Source: Nocardiopsis alba DSM 43377
GTDB lineage: Bacteria > Actinomycetota > Actinomycetes > Streptosporangiales > Streptosporangiaceae
Length of the DNA: 64,000 nucleotides
Direction of reading: 5' to 3'
NCBI RefSeq assembly: GCF_000341225.1
Contig: NZ_ANAC01000001.1
Span: 62,001-126,000, forward strand
The stretch's first letter is position 1. Each line of letters begins with the position of its first letter. Position numbers and translations under genes: made by a program. The notes beneath the pieces were generated by a model, which was given only the letters and a program-made list of their open reading frames with translations, did not search any database and was not told the DNA's origin. Of this stretch, positions 32,611 through 43,791 are shown piece after piece.

Positions 32611-34044
32611 CTACTTGAGGCCAAATATCTCGGGGATGCTGCCTTCATGTTTCATGTAGGCGATCACGCTACCCGGGGAGGCGAGGAGTGTATGGGTGCT
32701 CTGATCAGAGGTATCCGAAGGAAGTGGAATTTCGACCGTTTCCTCCTCTCCTTCGGGCGTCGAGGGAATGAAGGTGACTGTGTCCGTATAATTAGTTTTC
32801 GTGTTCTCTTCACATTCATTTTTGCAGGTTGTGGTGAGGATTCCCCCGCGCAAGGGAATAATATTTGGCCATGAGAAGGAGATGTTGAGGTCTTCCGGGA
32901 GAAGGAGGTAGTGGTTGAAGTCGGTGCTGGGAAGGGTGGTCGTTGATTCAATATTCCCTGAGCGCGTGTCGGCCGTCGTAAATATGGAAGGCTGGTCATA
33001 TATATGACGAGTGACGTCGATGATACGATCTTCGTTCGCGTCCAGGATCGCCGAGTCGTCGGGGGAATCGGGGAAAATATCACGAGTGTCGTCGAGAATG
33101 ATATTCCCAGTATCGATATCGACGAGACTATTTCCTTGCTCTGTCGTCACGGTTATGTAGCCAGGATCCCACATCGGATTCATGTCGGTTTTTCTAACAT
33201 CGTATTCAATGTCTATCTCACTTCTTGCAAGAGATATTCGATTCTCGATTGTCCATTTCTCTGATCCGTTTTCTGCATTGAGTGCGATCAGATCGCCATG
33301 GAAGGTTCCTTCGCTGACATCTTCGTCACAGTATTGGCCGAATATAAGAGTTTCCTCTCCGATTAGAACACTGAAGTCCTCAAAGTTCTCATGGGAATAG
33401 TTATATAGAATTCGACATTTCGAGTCCGGGGTGTAATCCCATTTTTTCTCTCCCGTGAAGATGCTCAGGGCGGCGAAGCCATCACCATCGGGTTCGAGCC
33501 ATGTATCCGTCGAAAGGCGATCCAGCGAGGGGAGGGGAGGACGAGCTCCGTCATCGACCTCCTCTTCAGGAGGGGAGAATCGATACTCGTCGATGAGCTG
33601 GCCCGATCCCGATTCGAGGATCGCCATGTTCACGTACTCCACCGTTTCCCGGGGATGCCAGGCCAGCACGGTGTACTCACGATCGGATGTGACTCCGACT
33701 CTGATGGAGTCTGATCGGGACGAAGGGGCGCGTAGATCGTTGACCCTGTAACTCCAGATCTCCGTACCGTTAGAGCCATCAAGGGCCGATACACCGTCCT
33801 CGTACATCACGATGGGCCCTGCCGGACCGATAAAGACGGATTGTGCGGTGGTCTCTTCATCGGGTTCCCACGTCCAGGAGATCTCCTGAATCGTTCCCGG
33901 GGTCTCGGCGGGTTCGACATCTTGGACGATGATTCGATGATCACCGAAAGGGGACGGCCATAGAAGAAAAGCTCCCACAGTGGCCAGGGTCAGCGTCGTC
34001 GTCGAACCAACGAATATGATTCTTTTATTCAGATTCTCTTTCAT
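32611..34044 (-). CDS. Membrane-anchored PQQ-like beta-propeller protein, copy 3 (AT-rich)
   Basis: Protein of 477 aa from ATG 34044 (MKENLNKRIIFVG, after GAGGGCGGGA); an upstream in-frame start adds 26 residues. One membrane helix (about 7-27), then blades: GVSALDGSNGTEIWSYRV, AILESGSGQLIDEYRF, ALSIFTGEKKWDYTP, ALNAENGSEKWTIENR. Cysteine pairs SKC...GQYC and CKNEC match copy 2. Base composition is far more AT-rich than its neighbours and rare codons are used, hinting at separate origin or relaxed selection. Function unknown. Confidence 0.82.
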   Translation of the reverse strand: MKENLNKRIIFVGSTTTLTLATVGAFLLWPSPFGDHRIIVQDVEPAETPGTIQEISWTWEPDEETTAQSVFIGPAGPIVMYEDGVSALDGSNGTEIWSYRVNDLRAPSSRSDSIRVGVTSDREYTVLAWHPRETVEYVNMAILESGSGQLIDEYRFSPPEEEVDDGARPPLPSLDRLSTDTWLEPDGDGFAALSIFTGEKKWDYTPDSKCRILYNYSHENFEDFSVLIGEETLIFGQYCDEDVSEGTFHGDLIALNAENGSEKWTIENRISLARSEIDIEYDVRKTDMNPMWDPGYITVTTEQGNSLVDIDTGNIILDDTRDIFPDSPDDSAILDANEDRIIDVTRHIYDQPSIFTTADTRSGNIESTTTLPSTDFNHYLLLPEDLNISFSWPNIIPLRGGILTTTCKNECEENTKTNYTDTVTFIPSTPEGEEETVEIPLPSDTSDQSTHTLLASPGSVIAYMKHEGSIPEIFGLK

Positions 34045-34143
34045 TTCCCGCCCTCTTCGCTCGATGACATCTTCAGGTGCCGGCCTGAGTGAGGCCCTCG
34101 ACCTATCGGGTTCCGTGTCCACCAGCGGACACGGAACCCGATC

Positions 34144-35619
34144 TCATGTGAGGCCGATGAGTGTTCTCGTGGTCCCCTGCTCCCCGTGGGGTCGCCAGGC
34201 CACGATGCCGCCGGGGACCTTCATGAACAGTCCGGGGCCCGAGCTGTTCACCCCGCCGAGCATGGGCATCTCGATAGGCTCCTCCGCTCCGTCCCCGTTC
34301 CGGGGGGAGAAGAGGGCGAGAAGGGGCACGCCCGCGCCGCAGGCCGTCTCACAGGCACTGATGAGCAGTCCGTTCTCCAAGGAGAGGGAGGTTCGACCGC
34401 TGTCCGTGGGCCTTCGGTGGCTGTACTCGGGGCCTGGAAAGAGCCGCTGACCTTCCACCCTGGCCTCGTCGGTGATCCGGTTCTGTTCCAGATCGATACG
34501 GCCGATCGTGAGTGAGTCCTCTTCGGAGGGACTCTCCGTGACCACGGAGAGCCGTTCGGGTTCCAGGTAGGAGAACGCCGATGGGCGGTATTCCTCCTCG
34601 GGGAGTTCTCCGAGTCGTTCGTACCGGGGTTCCCCGGTCTCCAGGTCGAAGAGGGTCGGGCCTGAGGTGGTGTGGGCCAGGATCGCGGTCTGTTCGGTGT
34701 CCAAGGTGATGGGGGTCCGGAAGCCGAGGTTGTCGGAACCGGAATCTCTGCGGAACAAGATGTCGGTGATGGCGGGCCAGGCGGGTTCGCCGGTGGCGGC
34801 GTCCAGGGCGACGATACGACCGGTGGATTCCACAGCGGTCTCGTGAGAGTCCTGCTCCTCCGGGAGCCCACAGTGCTCGGGGAAGACGAACAGGTCTCCT
34901 GTGCTTGCGATGGTGTAGGGGGCCAGGTTGACGGCGTAGGCCTGGGAACGGATGGTGCACCCGTCGGGCGGGGTGTAGTCCCAGGCGACATCGCCGTCAC
35001 TCAGGTCACGGGCGAGGAGGCCGGTTTCGGTGGCTTCCGGCCAGGTGTGGTCGCTGAGAGCTCGTGGATCGGGGTCAGGGTCTTTCCAGGTGAAGGATCT
35101 CTGGGAGGTATCGCCTTCGATCCGGTGGTCGAAGCGGTGGTCGATCTTCCCGGTGCGGGAGTCCAGGATGGTGACCTTGTTGAGAGCGCCCTCGTCCAGT
35201 CGCCGGATCTGGAAGATGACGGTGCGCTCTCCGCCAGGGGTGACCCCGGACAGGGTGTGGATATCGGGGTCTGTCGTGGTGATGCCCCAGAGCTCCTCGC
35301 CGGTGGTACCGTCCAGCGCGATCGCGCCGTGGTCGGTGAGGGCGATGGGGCCGGCGGGTCCGGGGGCGACTTCTTGGATGGTGGTGCCGTCGGGGGTGTC
35401 CCATTCCCAGGCGATGTGGTCGATCTCGCGAGGAACGTCTCCGACCTCGGGCTCTCCGTCGGAGGTGAAGTGTTCGTGGTCGCGGGGCAGGAGCGTGAAC
35501 ACGCCGATCCCGGTGATGAGGGCCAGTGCGGCCGCGACCGCCAGGGCCACCTTCCATCGGGTGATCCACGCGATCGGTCCGTGTCCGTCCTCGCGGCGCT
35601 TTCGGGGGGTCTCGTTCAT
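34144..35619 (-). CDS. Membrane-anchored PQQ-like beta-propeller protein, copy 4
   Basis: Protein of 491 aa with a basic cytoplasmic N-terminus (RKRREDG), one helix (about 22-42) and an external propeller domain: GAIALDGTTGEELWGI, TILDSRTGKIDHRFDHR, ARDLSDGDVAWDYTP, ALDAATGEPAWPA. Cysteines DGC...PEHC and CETAC match the family pattern. The stretch IGVFTLLPRDHEHFTSDGEP is identical to copy 2. It is the most upstream member of the array. No enzyme motif or PQQ ligand is evident, so a binding or sensing role is as likely as catalysis. Confidence 0.84.
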   Translation of the reverse strand: MNETPRKRREDGHGPIAWITRWKVALAVAAALALITGIGVFTLLPRDHEHFTSDGEPEVGDVPREIDHIAWEWDTPDGTTIQEVAPGPAGPIALTDHGAIALDGTTGEELWGITTTDPDIHTLSGVTPGGERTVIFQIRRLDEGALNKVTILDSRTGKIDHRFDHRIEGDTSQRSFTWKDPDPDPRALSDHTWPEATETGLLARDLSDGDVAWDYTPPDGCTIRSQAYAVNLAPYTIASTGDLFVFPEHCGLPEEQDSHETAVESTGRIVALDAATGEPAWPAITDILFRRDSGSDNLGFRTPITLDTEQTAILAHTTSGPTLFDLETGEPRYERLGELPEEEYRPSAFSYLEPERLSVVTESPSEEDSLTIGRIDLEQNRITDEARVEGQRLFPGPEYSHRRPTDSGRTSLSLENGLLISACETACGAGVPLLALFSPRNGDGAEEPIEMPMLGGVNSSGPGLFMKVPGGIVAWRPHGEQGTTRTLIGLT

Positions 35620-35774
35620 GGTCCGGGGGATGTCCTCGTCGTCCGTTCGGGGGCGGTCGATCCGGCGGAACGGGCGAAGGGCGCTGGACGCCGTTCCGGC
35701 CGGAACCGCGGTCGTACGATCCCATAGCGTCGCGAAGGGGACCCGGACGGCCTACCCCTTCAAGGCATGCGAAA

Positions 35775-35800
35775 GGGGGCGTCCCGGCCGGGACGCCCCC
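35775..35800 (-). terminator. Terminator of purL
   Basis: Palindromic stem GGGGGCGTCCCGG/CCGGGACGCCCCC with essentially no loop, followed on the minus strand by TTTC, 15 bases past the purL stop. Confidence 0.75.
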
Positions 35801-35814
35801 TCGGTCGTTCGGTT

Positions 35815-38109
<2,295 letters not shown>

Positions 38110-38190
38110 GCGGTGGTTCCGTTCGGGTGTCGCGGAGTTGCGCGGGTTCTTCGGTCCGGGCCTTGGCCGTGTCCGCCGCCCGGTGTCGGA

Positions 38191-38718
38191 TCAGTAGGCG
38201 GGCATGCCCGCGTTGCCCAGCATGAGGACCGGCACTGCGCCGGCGGCCGGGGCGGAGGAGTCGGCGACCAGGGTCTCGCCGTCGGTGAGGACGGAGTCGG
38301 CGAGTGCGATGTCCTCCGAGGATTCGGCGTTTTCGGGGAGCTCTTGGCGCCAGCCGTTGCCGAGCAGGTGCTCGTACACCGTCTCGACGGCCTCGTTCGC
38401 GTCGACGTCGAGCTCTTCGCCCTCCTCGCCGGCGATGAGGATCAGGCGGAAGCACTGGCCCTGGGCGCAGTGCGCCTCATCCTGGTCCACGTAGGTGAAA
38501 CCGGACGGGGGGCTGCCGAGGGCACCGACCTCCGGCGGCGGTTCGGGCTGTTCGCCCTGCGCCTGGGGCGGGGGCTGTTGCCCCTGCGCCCCGGGCGTGG
38601 CCACGGGTGCCGAGTTGAACGACTGGAAGAGGCCGATGGCCCCGGAGACCACGAGGCCGATCACGACCAGTCCCACCAGGACGTACATGGTCTTCCGGGA
38701 GCGCAGCAGCGCCATCAT
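38191..38718 (-). CDS. Single-pass membrane protein of unknown function
   Basis: Protein of 175 aa starting at the ATGATG at 38718/38715. One helix near residues 12-32 (YVLVGLVVIGLVVSGAIGLF), a Pro/Gln-rich linker (PGAQGQQPPPQAQGEQPEPPP), then a small external acidic domain with a C-x(4)-C pair (CAQGQC). Located between purQ and purL, 59 and 81 bases from each. No family recognised. Confidence 0.75.
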   Translation of the reverse strand: MMALLRSRKTMYVLVGLVVIGLVVSGAIGLFQSFNSAPVATPGAQGQQPPPQAQGEQPEPPPEVGALGSPPSGFTYVDQDEAHCAQGQCFRLILIAGEEGEELDVDANEAVETVYEHLLGNGWRQELPENAESSEDIALADSVLTDGETLVADSSAPAAGAVPVLMLGNAGMPAY

Positions 38719-38777
38719 CGCGAGTCGTCCCCCTGTCGGGTGAGGTCGGTTCGGCGGTCGCGCCGATCCGGTGTGCG

Positions 38778-39473
38778 TCAGGCGTGGGCCGGGGTTCCGG
38801 CCGCCAGGTGTCCGAGGATCGAGGTGAAGAAGCCCAGCCCGTCGGTGGAGGGGCCGGTGAGCGCCTCGACGGCGTGCTCGGGGTGGGGCATGAGCCCGAC
38901 GATGTTGCCGTGCTCGTTGGTCACCCCGGCGATGTCGCGGCGGGAGCCGTTGGGGTTGGAGCCGACGTAGCGGGCGATGACCCGGCCTTCGCCCTCCAAC
39001 CGGTCGAGGGTCTCCTCGTCGGCGACATAGCCGCCCTCGCCGCTCTTGAGGACGACCAGGATCTCCTGCCCCTCGTCGTAGGAGCTCGTCCAGGCGGTGT
39101 TCGTGTTCTCCATCCGCAGGACCTGGTCGCGGTTGACGAACCGCAGGGAGGAGTTGCGGGTGAGGGCACCGGGCAGCAGGTGACTCTCGCACAGGATCTG
39201 GAAGCCGTTGCAGATGCCCAGAACCGGGAGGGCGCCCGAACGCGCCGCCGGGATCAGTTCGGACATCAGCGGGGCGAACCGCGCGATGGCTCCACAGCGC
39301 AGGTAGTCGCCGTAGGAGAACCCACCGGGCAGGACCACGGCGTCGACCCCCTTGAGGTCGGCGTCCGCGTGCCAGAGGGAGACGGGCTCGGCACCCGCCA
39401 GGGACACCGCGCGGGCGGCGTCCTTGTCGTCAAGGGTGCCTGGGAAGGTGACGACGCCCACACGGGCTGTCAT
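38778..39473 (-). CDS. purQ: Phosphoribosylformylglycinamidine synthase subunit PurQ
   Basis: Glutamine amidotransferase subunit, 231 aa from ATG 39473 (CCGGAG upstream; a GTG two codons earlier is possible). Class I triad: nucleophile Cys in [10 protein letters not shown], and His/Glu in [29 protein letters not shown] is the PurQ N-terminus. It delivers ammonia to PurL. Confidence 0.96.
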   Translation of the reverse strand: MTARVGVVTFPGTLDDKDAARAVSLAGAEPVSLWHADADLKGVDAVVLPGGFSYGDYLRCGAIARFAPLMSELIPAARSGALPVLGICNGFQILCESHLLPGALTRNSSLRFVNRDQVLRMENTNTAWTSSYDEGQEILVVLKSGEGGYVADEETLDRLEGEGRVIARYVGSNPNGSRRDIAGVTNEHGNIVGLMPHPEHAVEALTGPSTDGLGFFTSILGHLAAGTPAHA

Positions 39474-39710
39474 GAGCACACTCCGGGGTTGTTGTTCGAC
39501 GGGGAGGGGTCGGTGCCTGGCCCCGTCACGGGAACGGAGCGTCCGCTACCCCCGCAGCGTACCCGCTCACCTGTACTCGGGTACGACCGTCACCCCTTTC
39601 CGGGGCGGTGCTCCTGTGCGATCCTCCCAAGGAACCCCCTTCTGGGAGGGGTGGAGGTGTACGACCGGACAGGTCCGTGGGATGCGTCACGGCGCCCGGA
39701 GGGCGGGGTA

Positions 39711-39743
39711 CCGCGCCCCGTGTGGACGGTCCACGGGGCGCGG
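39711..39743 (-). terminator. Terminator after RsbW-like gene
   Basis: Stem CCGCGCCCCGTG/CACGGGGCGCGG with a nine-base loop, 17 bases beyond the stop of the anti-sigma gene; it probably isolates that gene from purQ, whose own promoter would lie in 39474-39710. Confidence 0.65.
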
Positions 39744-39759
39744 GGCCGGTGCGGGGGCG

Positions 39760-40245
39760 TCAGGACAGGGCGAGTTGTCCGGACGAGGATCGGTGGTCCC
39801 GCGGTGGTGCCCCGTTCGCGGCCGGGTCGCACGCGGTGAGGCGTTTGCGCAGGACGACGGTGGTGTGCGGTTCTCCGTGGAAGGCGACCTCGTCCATGAG
39901 GTACCGCATCAGCAAGATGCCCCTGCCCGATTCCGATTCCAGACCCGGGAGGGGCGTGCGGTCCGAGGTGAACCTCGCGGCGAGCGCGCCGGGGTTCGGC
40001 GCTCTTCCGGTATGGGAGATCCGGAGTCCGCACCAGCCGGGGGCGAACTCGGCCCCGACCTCGTAGTCGGCGGCGGGGTCGCCGTGCTCGACCGCGTTCG
40101 CACAGGCTTCGGAAGCGGAGAGCAGGATGTCGTCCACGCAGGCCCGGCACATCCCCATCCTGTCCAGGAGGGCGCCGAGCACGTCGCGTACGACGGCGAC
40201 CGTGTACGCCTCTCGGGGGAGGGAGATCGAGAAAACGGTGTCCAT
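39760..40245 (-). CDS. RsbW-type anti-sigma factor / serine kinase (HATPase)
   Basis: Protein of 161 aa from ATG 40245 (AGAGG seven bases upstream). GHKL ATPase motifs: N-box SASEACANAVEHG and G1/G2 box ESGRGILLMRYLMDEVAFHG. Members bind and inhibit alternative sigma factors or phosphorylate STAS antagonists. No partner antagonist or SigB-type sigma gene adjoins it; it sits within the purS-purQ interval with its own terminator. Target unknown. Confidence 0.86.
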   Translation of the reverse strand: MDTVFSISLPREAYTVAVVRDVLGALLDRMGMCRACVDDILLSASEACANAVEHGDPAADYEVGAEFAPGWCGLRISHTGRAPNPGALAARFTSDRTPLPGLESESGRGILLMRYLMDEVAFHGEPHTTVVLRKRLTACDPAANGAPPRDHRSSSGQLALS

Positions 40246-40482
40246 CCGTGTACCTCTCGTGCTCCGTGTCGGTGACCATCTCGGCACGTTAGGGAGCCTT
40301 CCCGAGGTCGCTCCGGGTAAAACGAACAGCCGCGCCCTCGGGGGACGCGGCCGAACAAGCCGGACACTTCCGGCACGTGGGACCAACGGTGTGTCCGTTC
40401 CCGCCGTCCGATTACCCGTCGAAGGGCGGTCCCCGCCGGTGAGGGCGGGGAAGACCGGGGCCGTTGGGGAGGTCGAGACCGA

Positions 40483-40725
40483 TCAGGCGGGACGGACCTC
40501 GAAGTCCTCGATGACGGTGTTGGCGAGCAGGGTCTCGGCCAGACGACGGACGTCGGCGAGCTTGGCCTCGTCCACCTCGCCCTCGACCTCGACCTCGAAG
40601 CGCTTGCCCTGGCGGACCTGTTCGACCCCCTCGAAGCCGAGTCGGGAGCAGGCCCCGGCGATGGCCTGGCCCTGAGGGTCCAGGATCTCGGGCTTGAGCA
40701 TGACGTCAACCACGACGCGGGCCAC
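40483..40725 (-). CDS. purS: Phosphoribosylformylglycinamidine synthase subunit PurS
   Basis: Small subunit of 80 aa that bridges PurL and PurQ. Characteristic VVVDVMLKPEILDPQGQAIAGACSRLGFEGVEQVRQGKRFEVEV. GTG start at 40725 with GGAGG upstream. It is the first gene of the split pur locus. Confidence 0.95.
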   Translation of the reverse strand: MARVVVDVMLKPEILDPQGQAIAGACSRLGFEGVEQVRQGKRFEVEVEGEVDEAKLADVRRLAETLLANTVIEDFEVRPA

Positions 40726-40858
40726 AGGTCCTCCACAGGAAAAACGGGTATGCCACTGGATCCACCGTCCGAAGGGCGCCTCGTCGGGACGCGCCTGGTG
40801 GCGACGTCAGCGTATGACACCGGAGGACGGTGTCGCGTTCCGGCCAGTCGCCACGCGG

Positions 40859-40884
40859 GACTTTTACCGCACACTTACGGGTAT
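40859..40884 (+). promoter_or_regulatory. Possible SigB/SigF-type promoter upstream of the sigma factor
   Basis: GACT, 16 bases, GGGTAT fits the actinobacterial general-stress consensus G-N-N-T-N(14-16)-GGGTA(C/T). It lies about 118 bases upstream of the TTG start of the SigR-like gene. Seen by eye only. Confidence 0.3.
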
Positions 40885-41001
40885 CGGGGACGGTTTCGGT
40901 ACGTTCGTGACCCGTATCACGGACATTGATGTCATCATTGGGAAGGTGAAGCTGCGTCTAACAAGGTGGAAGTGATCGTTCGGTCGTCCCTAGGGGGAAA
41001 C

Positions 41002-41637
41002 TTGACGACTCTCGAGAAAGATCAGACCTCCACGGCCGGTGGAGCCCGCGACGAGGGCCAGACACTGGACTTCGCCACCGCGGTCACGCCGTTCGCAGAC
41101 CAGCTCTACCCGACGGCTCTGCGTATGACGCGCAATCCGGCCGACGCCGAGGACCTCGTGCAGGAGACCTTCACGAAGGCCTTCGCCAATTTCCATCAGT
41201 TCCGGGCCGGCACCAACCTGAGGGCCTGGCTTTACCGGATCCTGACCAATACCTTCATCAACGGCTACCGCAAGAAGCAGCGGGAGCCCCGTCAGGAGAC
41301 CACCGACGAGATCAAGGACTGGCAGCTCGCCGCCGCCGAGGCGCACACCTCCTCGGGAATGCGGTCGGCCGAGACCGAGGTCCTGGACCACCTGCCCGAT
41401 TCCGACATCAAGCAGGCCCTGGCCCGTCTTCCGGAGGAGTTCCAGGAGGTCATCTACCTCGTGGACATCGAGGGCTATGCCTACAAGGAGGTGGCCGCGC
41501 GCATGGGGACCCCGCTGGGCACGGTCATGTCCCGCCTGCACCGCGCCCGCCGTCAACTGCGCGAGATGCTCGCCGACTACGGGCGTGAGCGCGGTATGAG
41601 GGTGCCCGCTCCGAAGGCGCGTACAGCGGCCGAGTGA
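41002..41637 (+). CDS. SigR/SigH-type ECF RNA polymerase sigma factor
   Basis: Protein of 211 aa from TTG 41002 (AGGGGGAAAC directly before; in-frame GTGs upstream are possible). Region 2 is [60 protein letters not shown] and region 4 is [46 protein letters not shown], both very close to the thiol-stress sigma SigR/SigH of actinomycetes. The expected overlapping rsrA (HxxxCxxC zinc anti-sigma) is not downstream: the next frame has no such motif. Confidence 0.9.
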   Translation: MTTLEKDQTSTAGGARDEGQTLDFATAVTPFADQLYPTALRMTRNPADAEDLVQETFTKAFANFHQFRAGTNLRAWLYRILTNTFINGYRKKQREPRQETTDEIKDWQLAAAEAHTSSGMRSAETEVLDHLPDSDIKQALARLPEEFQEVIYLVDIEGYAYKEVAARMGTPLGTVMSRLHRARRQLREMLADYGRERGMRVPAPKARTAAE

Positions 41638-41792
41638 ACGGCCGTTCCGGGCCCGAGGAGAGGGTGGACGAGGGCCCGGGAAGAAGGCCTGGACGAACGC
41701 CTTCGCGGCGTTCGGAAAAGGCCGTGACCCCTCTTTCTCCGGACGTTTCCCGGACCGACCGGGAACGACCCCCGAAGAGGCGACGACGAACA

Positions 41793-41836
41793 CGCCTCCG
41801 CCGTTATCCGAACCTCCGGATACGGCGGCGGAGGGC
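41793..41836. terminator. Bidirectional terminator
   Basis: Long hairpin (CGCCTCCGCCGTTATCCG against CGGATACGGCGGCGGAGGGCG) between the convergent sigma and protease genes. The remaining 41638-41889 sequence shows no convincing gene. Confidence 0.6.
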
Positions 41837-41889
41837 GGCCGTCCCCGCGAATGCGTGCGCCCCCTCCGCCTTTTCCCCGAAACGACCCG

Positions 41890-42957
41890 TCACCGTTCTC
41901 GCGGGGCCTCGTGCGTCTCCCTTTCCGAAGGTGTGAGCGCGGGTCCCGTTTCCCGTGTGCGCGCCCACACCACGATGGTGATCAGGATCAGAAGGACGCA
42001 GGGCACGAGCATGATCGCCGAGCCGGCTCCCACCGAGCGGTCCATCCCCTCGACGAGGTCGCTGCGGGTGACGAGCGTCAGCAGGAAGGCGATCGTGTTG
42101 TTGACCGCGTGGACGACCACCGCCACCTCCAGACCTCCGGTCCGCCACGTGATCAGGGCCAGGGTCACGCCGAAGGTGAGGTAGTAGAGGTTGAGCCACG
42201 GATCCAGGGCGAAGTGCGCGAGCATGAACAACAGACCGGAGACAGCGACACCGAGGAGGAGCGCGGCGCGCGGGCCCTTGCCCCAGCTCGCGGCGACCCG
42301 GAAGGCGAGACCGCGGAAGCCGTACTCCTCACCGGCCGACTGCAACGGTGTGAGCAGGAGGACGATGCCGAACATCAGGACGAGGTCCGAGGGCCGCCAC
42401 ACCCCCTCCGGCATCGGGGTGAACATCGAGAAGACGGTCATGTAGACCGCCCAGATGGGCAGGATCACCAGGAACGCCCGGCCGAAGACCGCCGGCCTGA
42501 AGACCGACAGCACCGAGTGCAGCGAGGCCCCCTTCACCCCGTAGAGCCATCGCTGGATCAGCATGCTCCAGGGCACCAGCAGGGCGAGCCCGATCAGGGC
42601 CGACGCCTGGGTGGCCGGGGTGAACTCGTCGCCGCCGAGGAGCACGCTGGGGCGGCCGAGCGCCATGTCGACGAGCGATCCGAGGATCGTGAACCCGAAC
42701 GAGAAGGCGAGCATTCCACCGAAGAGCAGGACGAGCGCGGCGATACCCCGCCAGATCCGGCGCCGGTCGTCGGCGAGGACCCGGTGGTACTCCACTCCCG
42801 GCGGGACGGGGCGAGGGCCCCGTCGTCTCGGGGCCGGAGCGGCGGCCCCGACGGGGGCCGAGGGCGCGTGGCCCGTCGGGTCGATCCCCGTCGGGGGGAG
42901 GCCTTCGGCCGGTTCCGGTGAAGGTGTCGGGGTGCTGCGGTCTTCTTCGCGGTCCAT
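41890..42957 (-). CDS. CPBP family intramembrane metalloprotease
   Basis: Protein of 355 aa with a Pro-rich cytoplasmic N-terminus (about 60 residues) and seven to eight helices. Abi/CAAX motifs: EEYGFRG (Glu-Glu and Arg), FMLAHFALD (His) and HAVNNTIAF (His/Asn). Such proteases process prenylated or small peptides in the membrane or act in bacteriocin immunity; substrate unknown. Monocistronic. Confidence 0.88.
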   Translation of the reverse strand: MDREEDRSTPTPSPEPAEGLPPTGIDPTGHAPSAPVGAAAPAPRRRGPRPVPPGVEYHRVLADDRRRIWRGIAALVLLFGGMLAFSFGFTILGSLVDMALGRPSVLLGGDEFTPATQASALIGLALLVPWSMLIQRWLYGVKGASLHSVLSVFRPAVFGRAFLVILPIWAVYMTVFSMFTPMPEGVWRPSDLVLMFGIVLLLTPLQSAGEEYGFRGLAFRVAASWGKGPRAALLLGVAVSGLLFMLAHFALDPWLNLYYLTFGVTLALITWRTGGLEVAVVVHAVNNTIAFLLTLVTRSDLVEGMDRSVGAGSAIMLVPCVLLILITIVVWARTRETGPALTPSERETHEAPRER

Positions 42958-43082
42958 GTCTCGAATCTAGATTTCCGAGGACCACCGCGAGTAGTGGCGC
43001 GCGTAACCGGTCGTCTCCGTGTTCCTCATCGGACCGGTGATGACGGATGTCATGCGCCGATCCGAGCCGACACCTCGACCGG

Positions 43083-43469
43083 TCAGGCCACTCGCATGAT
43101 CTGGATGAGGTTGCCGCAGGTGTCGTCCAGGACGGCCGTGGTGACCGAGCCCGCGTCGATCGGCGGCTGGGTGAACCGCACCCCGTGAGCGCGCAGGCGT
43201 TCGTACTCGGCGTGCACGTCGTCGACGGAGAAGGCGGCGGCGGGGATCCCGTCCGCGACCAGGGCCTCCTTGTACGGACCCACGGCCGGGTGGCCGGAGG
43301 GCTCCAGCAGCAGTTCGGGCCCCTCGGGGGCCTCGGGCGAGACCACGGTCAGCCACCGGGCGTCCCCCACGGGGACGTCGTTCTTCTTCTCGAAGCCCAG
43401 CACGTCGGTGTAGAAGTCCAGCGCCTTGGCCTGGTCGTCGACGAAGACGCTGGTCAGGTCGATCCTCAT
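43083..43469 (-). CDS. VOC family protein
   Basis: Protein of 128 aa from ATG 43469, which overlaps the ArsR stop (ATGA). VOC modules: IDLTSVFVDDQAKALDFYTDVLGFEKKND and FSVDDVHAEYERLRAHGVRFTQPP...LDDTCGNLIQIMRV. Similar to glyoxalase-like enzymes co-encoded with ArsR regulators. Metal ligands are incomplete; substrate unknown. Confidence 0.85.
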   Translation of the reverse strand: MRIDLTSVFVDDQAKALDFYTDVLGFEKKNDVPVGDARWLTVVSPEAPEGPELLLEPSGHPAVGPYKEALVADGIPAAAFSVDDVHAEYERLRAHGVRFTQPPIDAGSVTTAVLDDTCGNLIQIMRVA

Positions 43470-43759
43470 GTGTCGTTCTCCCGTGTACGGGGACCGGTCC
43501 ACCGTTCGACGAGGTGTCGCAACGGCTCGGGGTCCAGGTCGTGGAATCGGTAGCGTCCCTCTCGCCGGATCTCGACCAGCCCGGCCTTCTCCAGCACCGC
43601 GAGGTGCTGCGAGACGGCCTGGCGGGACATGGTGAGCCCGTGTCTCATGTTCAGGCGCGAGCAGATCTCGAACAGGGTCTGTCCGGACCGCTCGGTGAGC
43701 TCGTCGAGGATGCTCCGGCGTGTGGGATCGGCGAGGGCCTTGAAGATCTCGTCGTCCAC
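43466..43759 (-). CDS. ArsR-family transcriptional repressor
   Basis: Protein of 97 aa; winged helix with LADPTRRSILDEL and SRQAVSQHLAVLEKAGLVEIRREGRYRFHDLDP. No CxC metal motif of the arsenic or cadmium sensors; the pattern is that of ArsR repressors paired with VOC or activator-of-Hsp90 proteins. GTG start 43759; operator palindrome immediately upstream; co-transcribed with the VOC gene. Confidence 0.9.
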   Translation of the reverse strand: MDDEIFKALADPTRRSILDELTERSGQTLFEICSRLNMRHGLTMSRQAVSQHLAVLEKAGLVEIRREGRYRFHDLDPEPLRHLVERWTGPRTRENDT

Positions 43760-43769
43760 GTCGCCACTA

Positions 43770-43791
43770 TAGGCAAGTTTTCACTTGCCTA
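43770..43791. promoter_or_regulatory. ArsR operator palindrome
   Basis: Perfect nine-base arms TAGGCAAGT / ACTTGCCTA with spacer TTTC, 10 to 32 bases upstream of the ArsR GTG start. Strong candidate for autoregulation. Confidence 0.75.

Noticed and set aside
40937-40966. SigR-type autoregulatory promoter (GGGAA with spaced GTT) upstream of the sigma gene
   Set aside because: GGGAAG is present but no GTT lies 18-19 bases downstream.
41634-41936. Frame overlapping the sigma factor stop, considered as rsrA
   Set aside because: Arg/Pro-rich translation with no HxxxCxxC motif; it includes the terminator hairpin.
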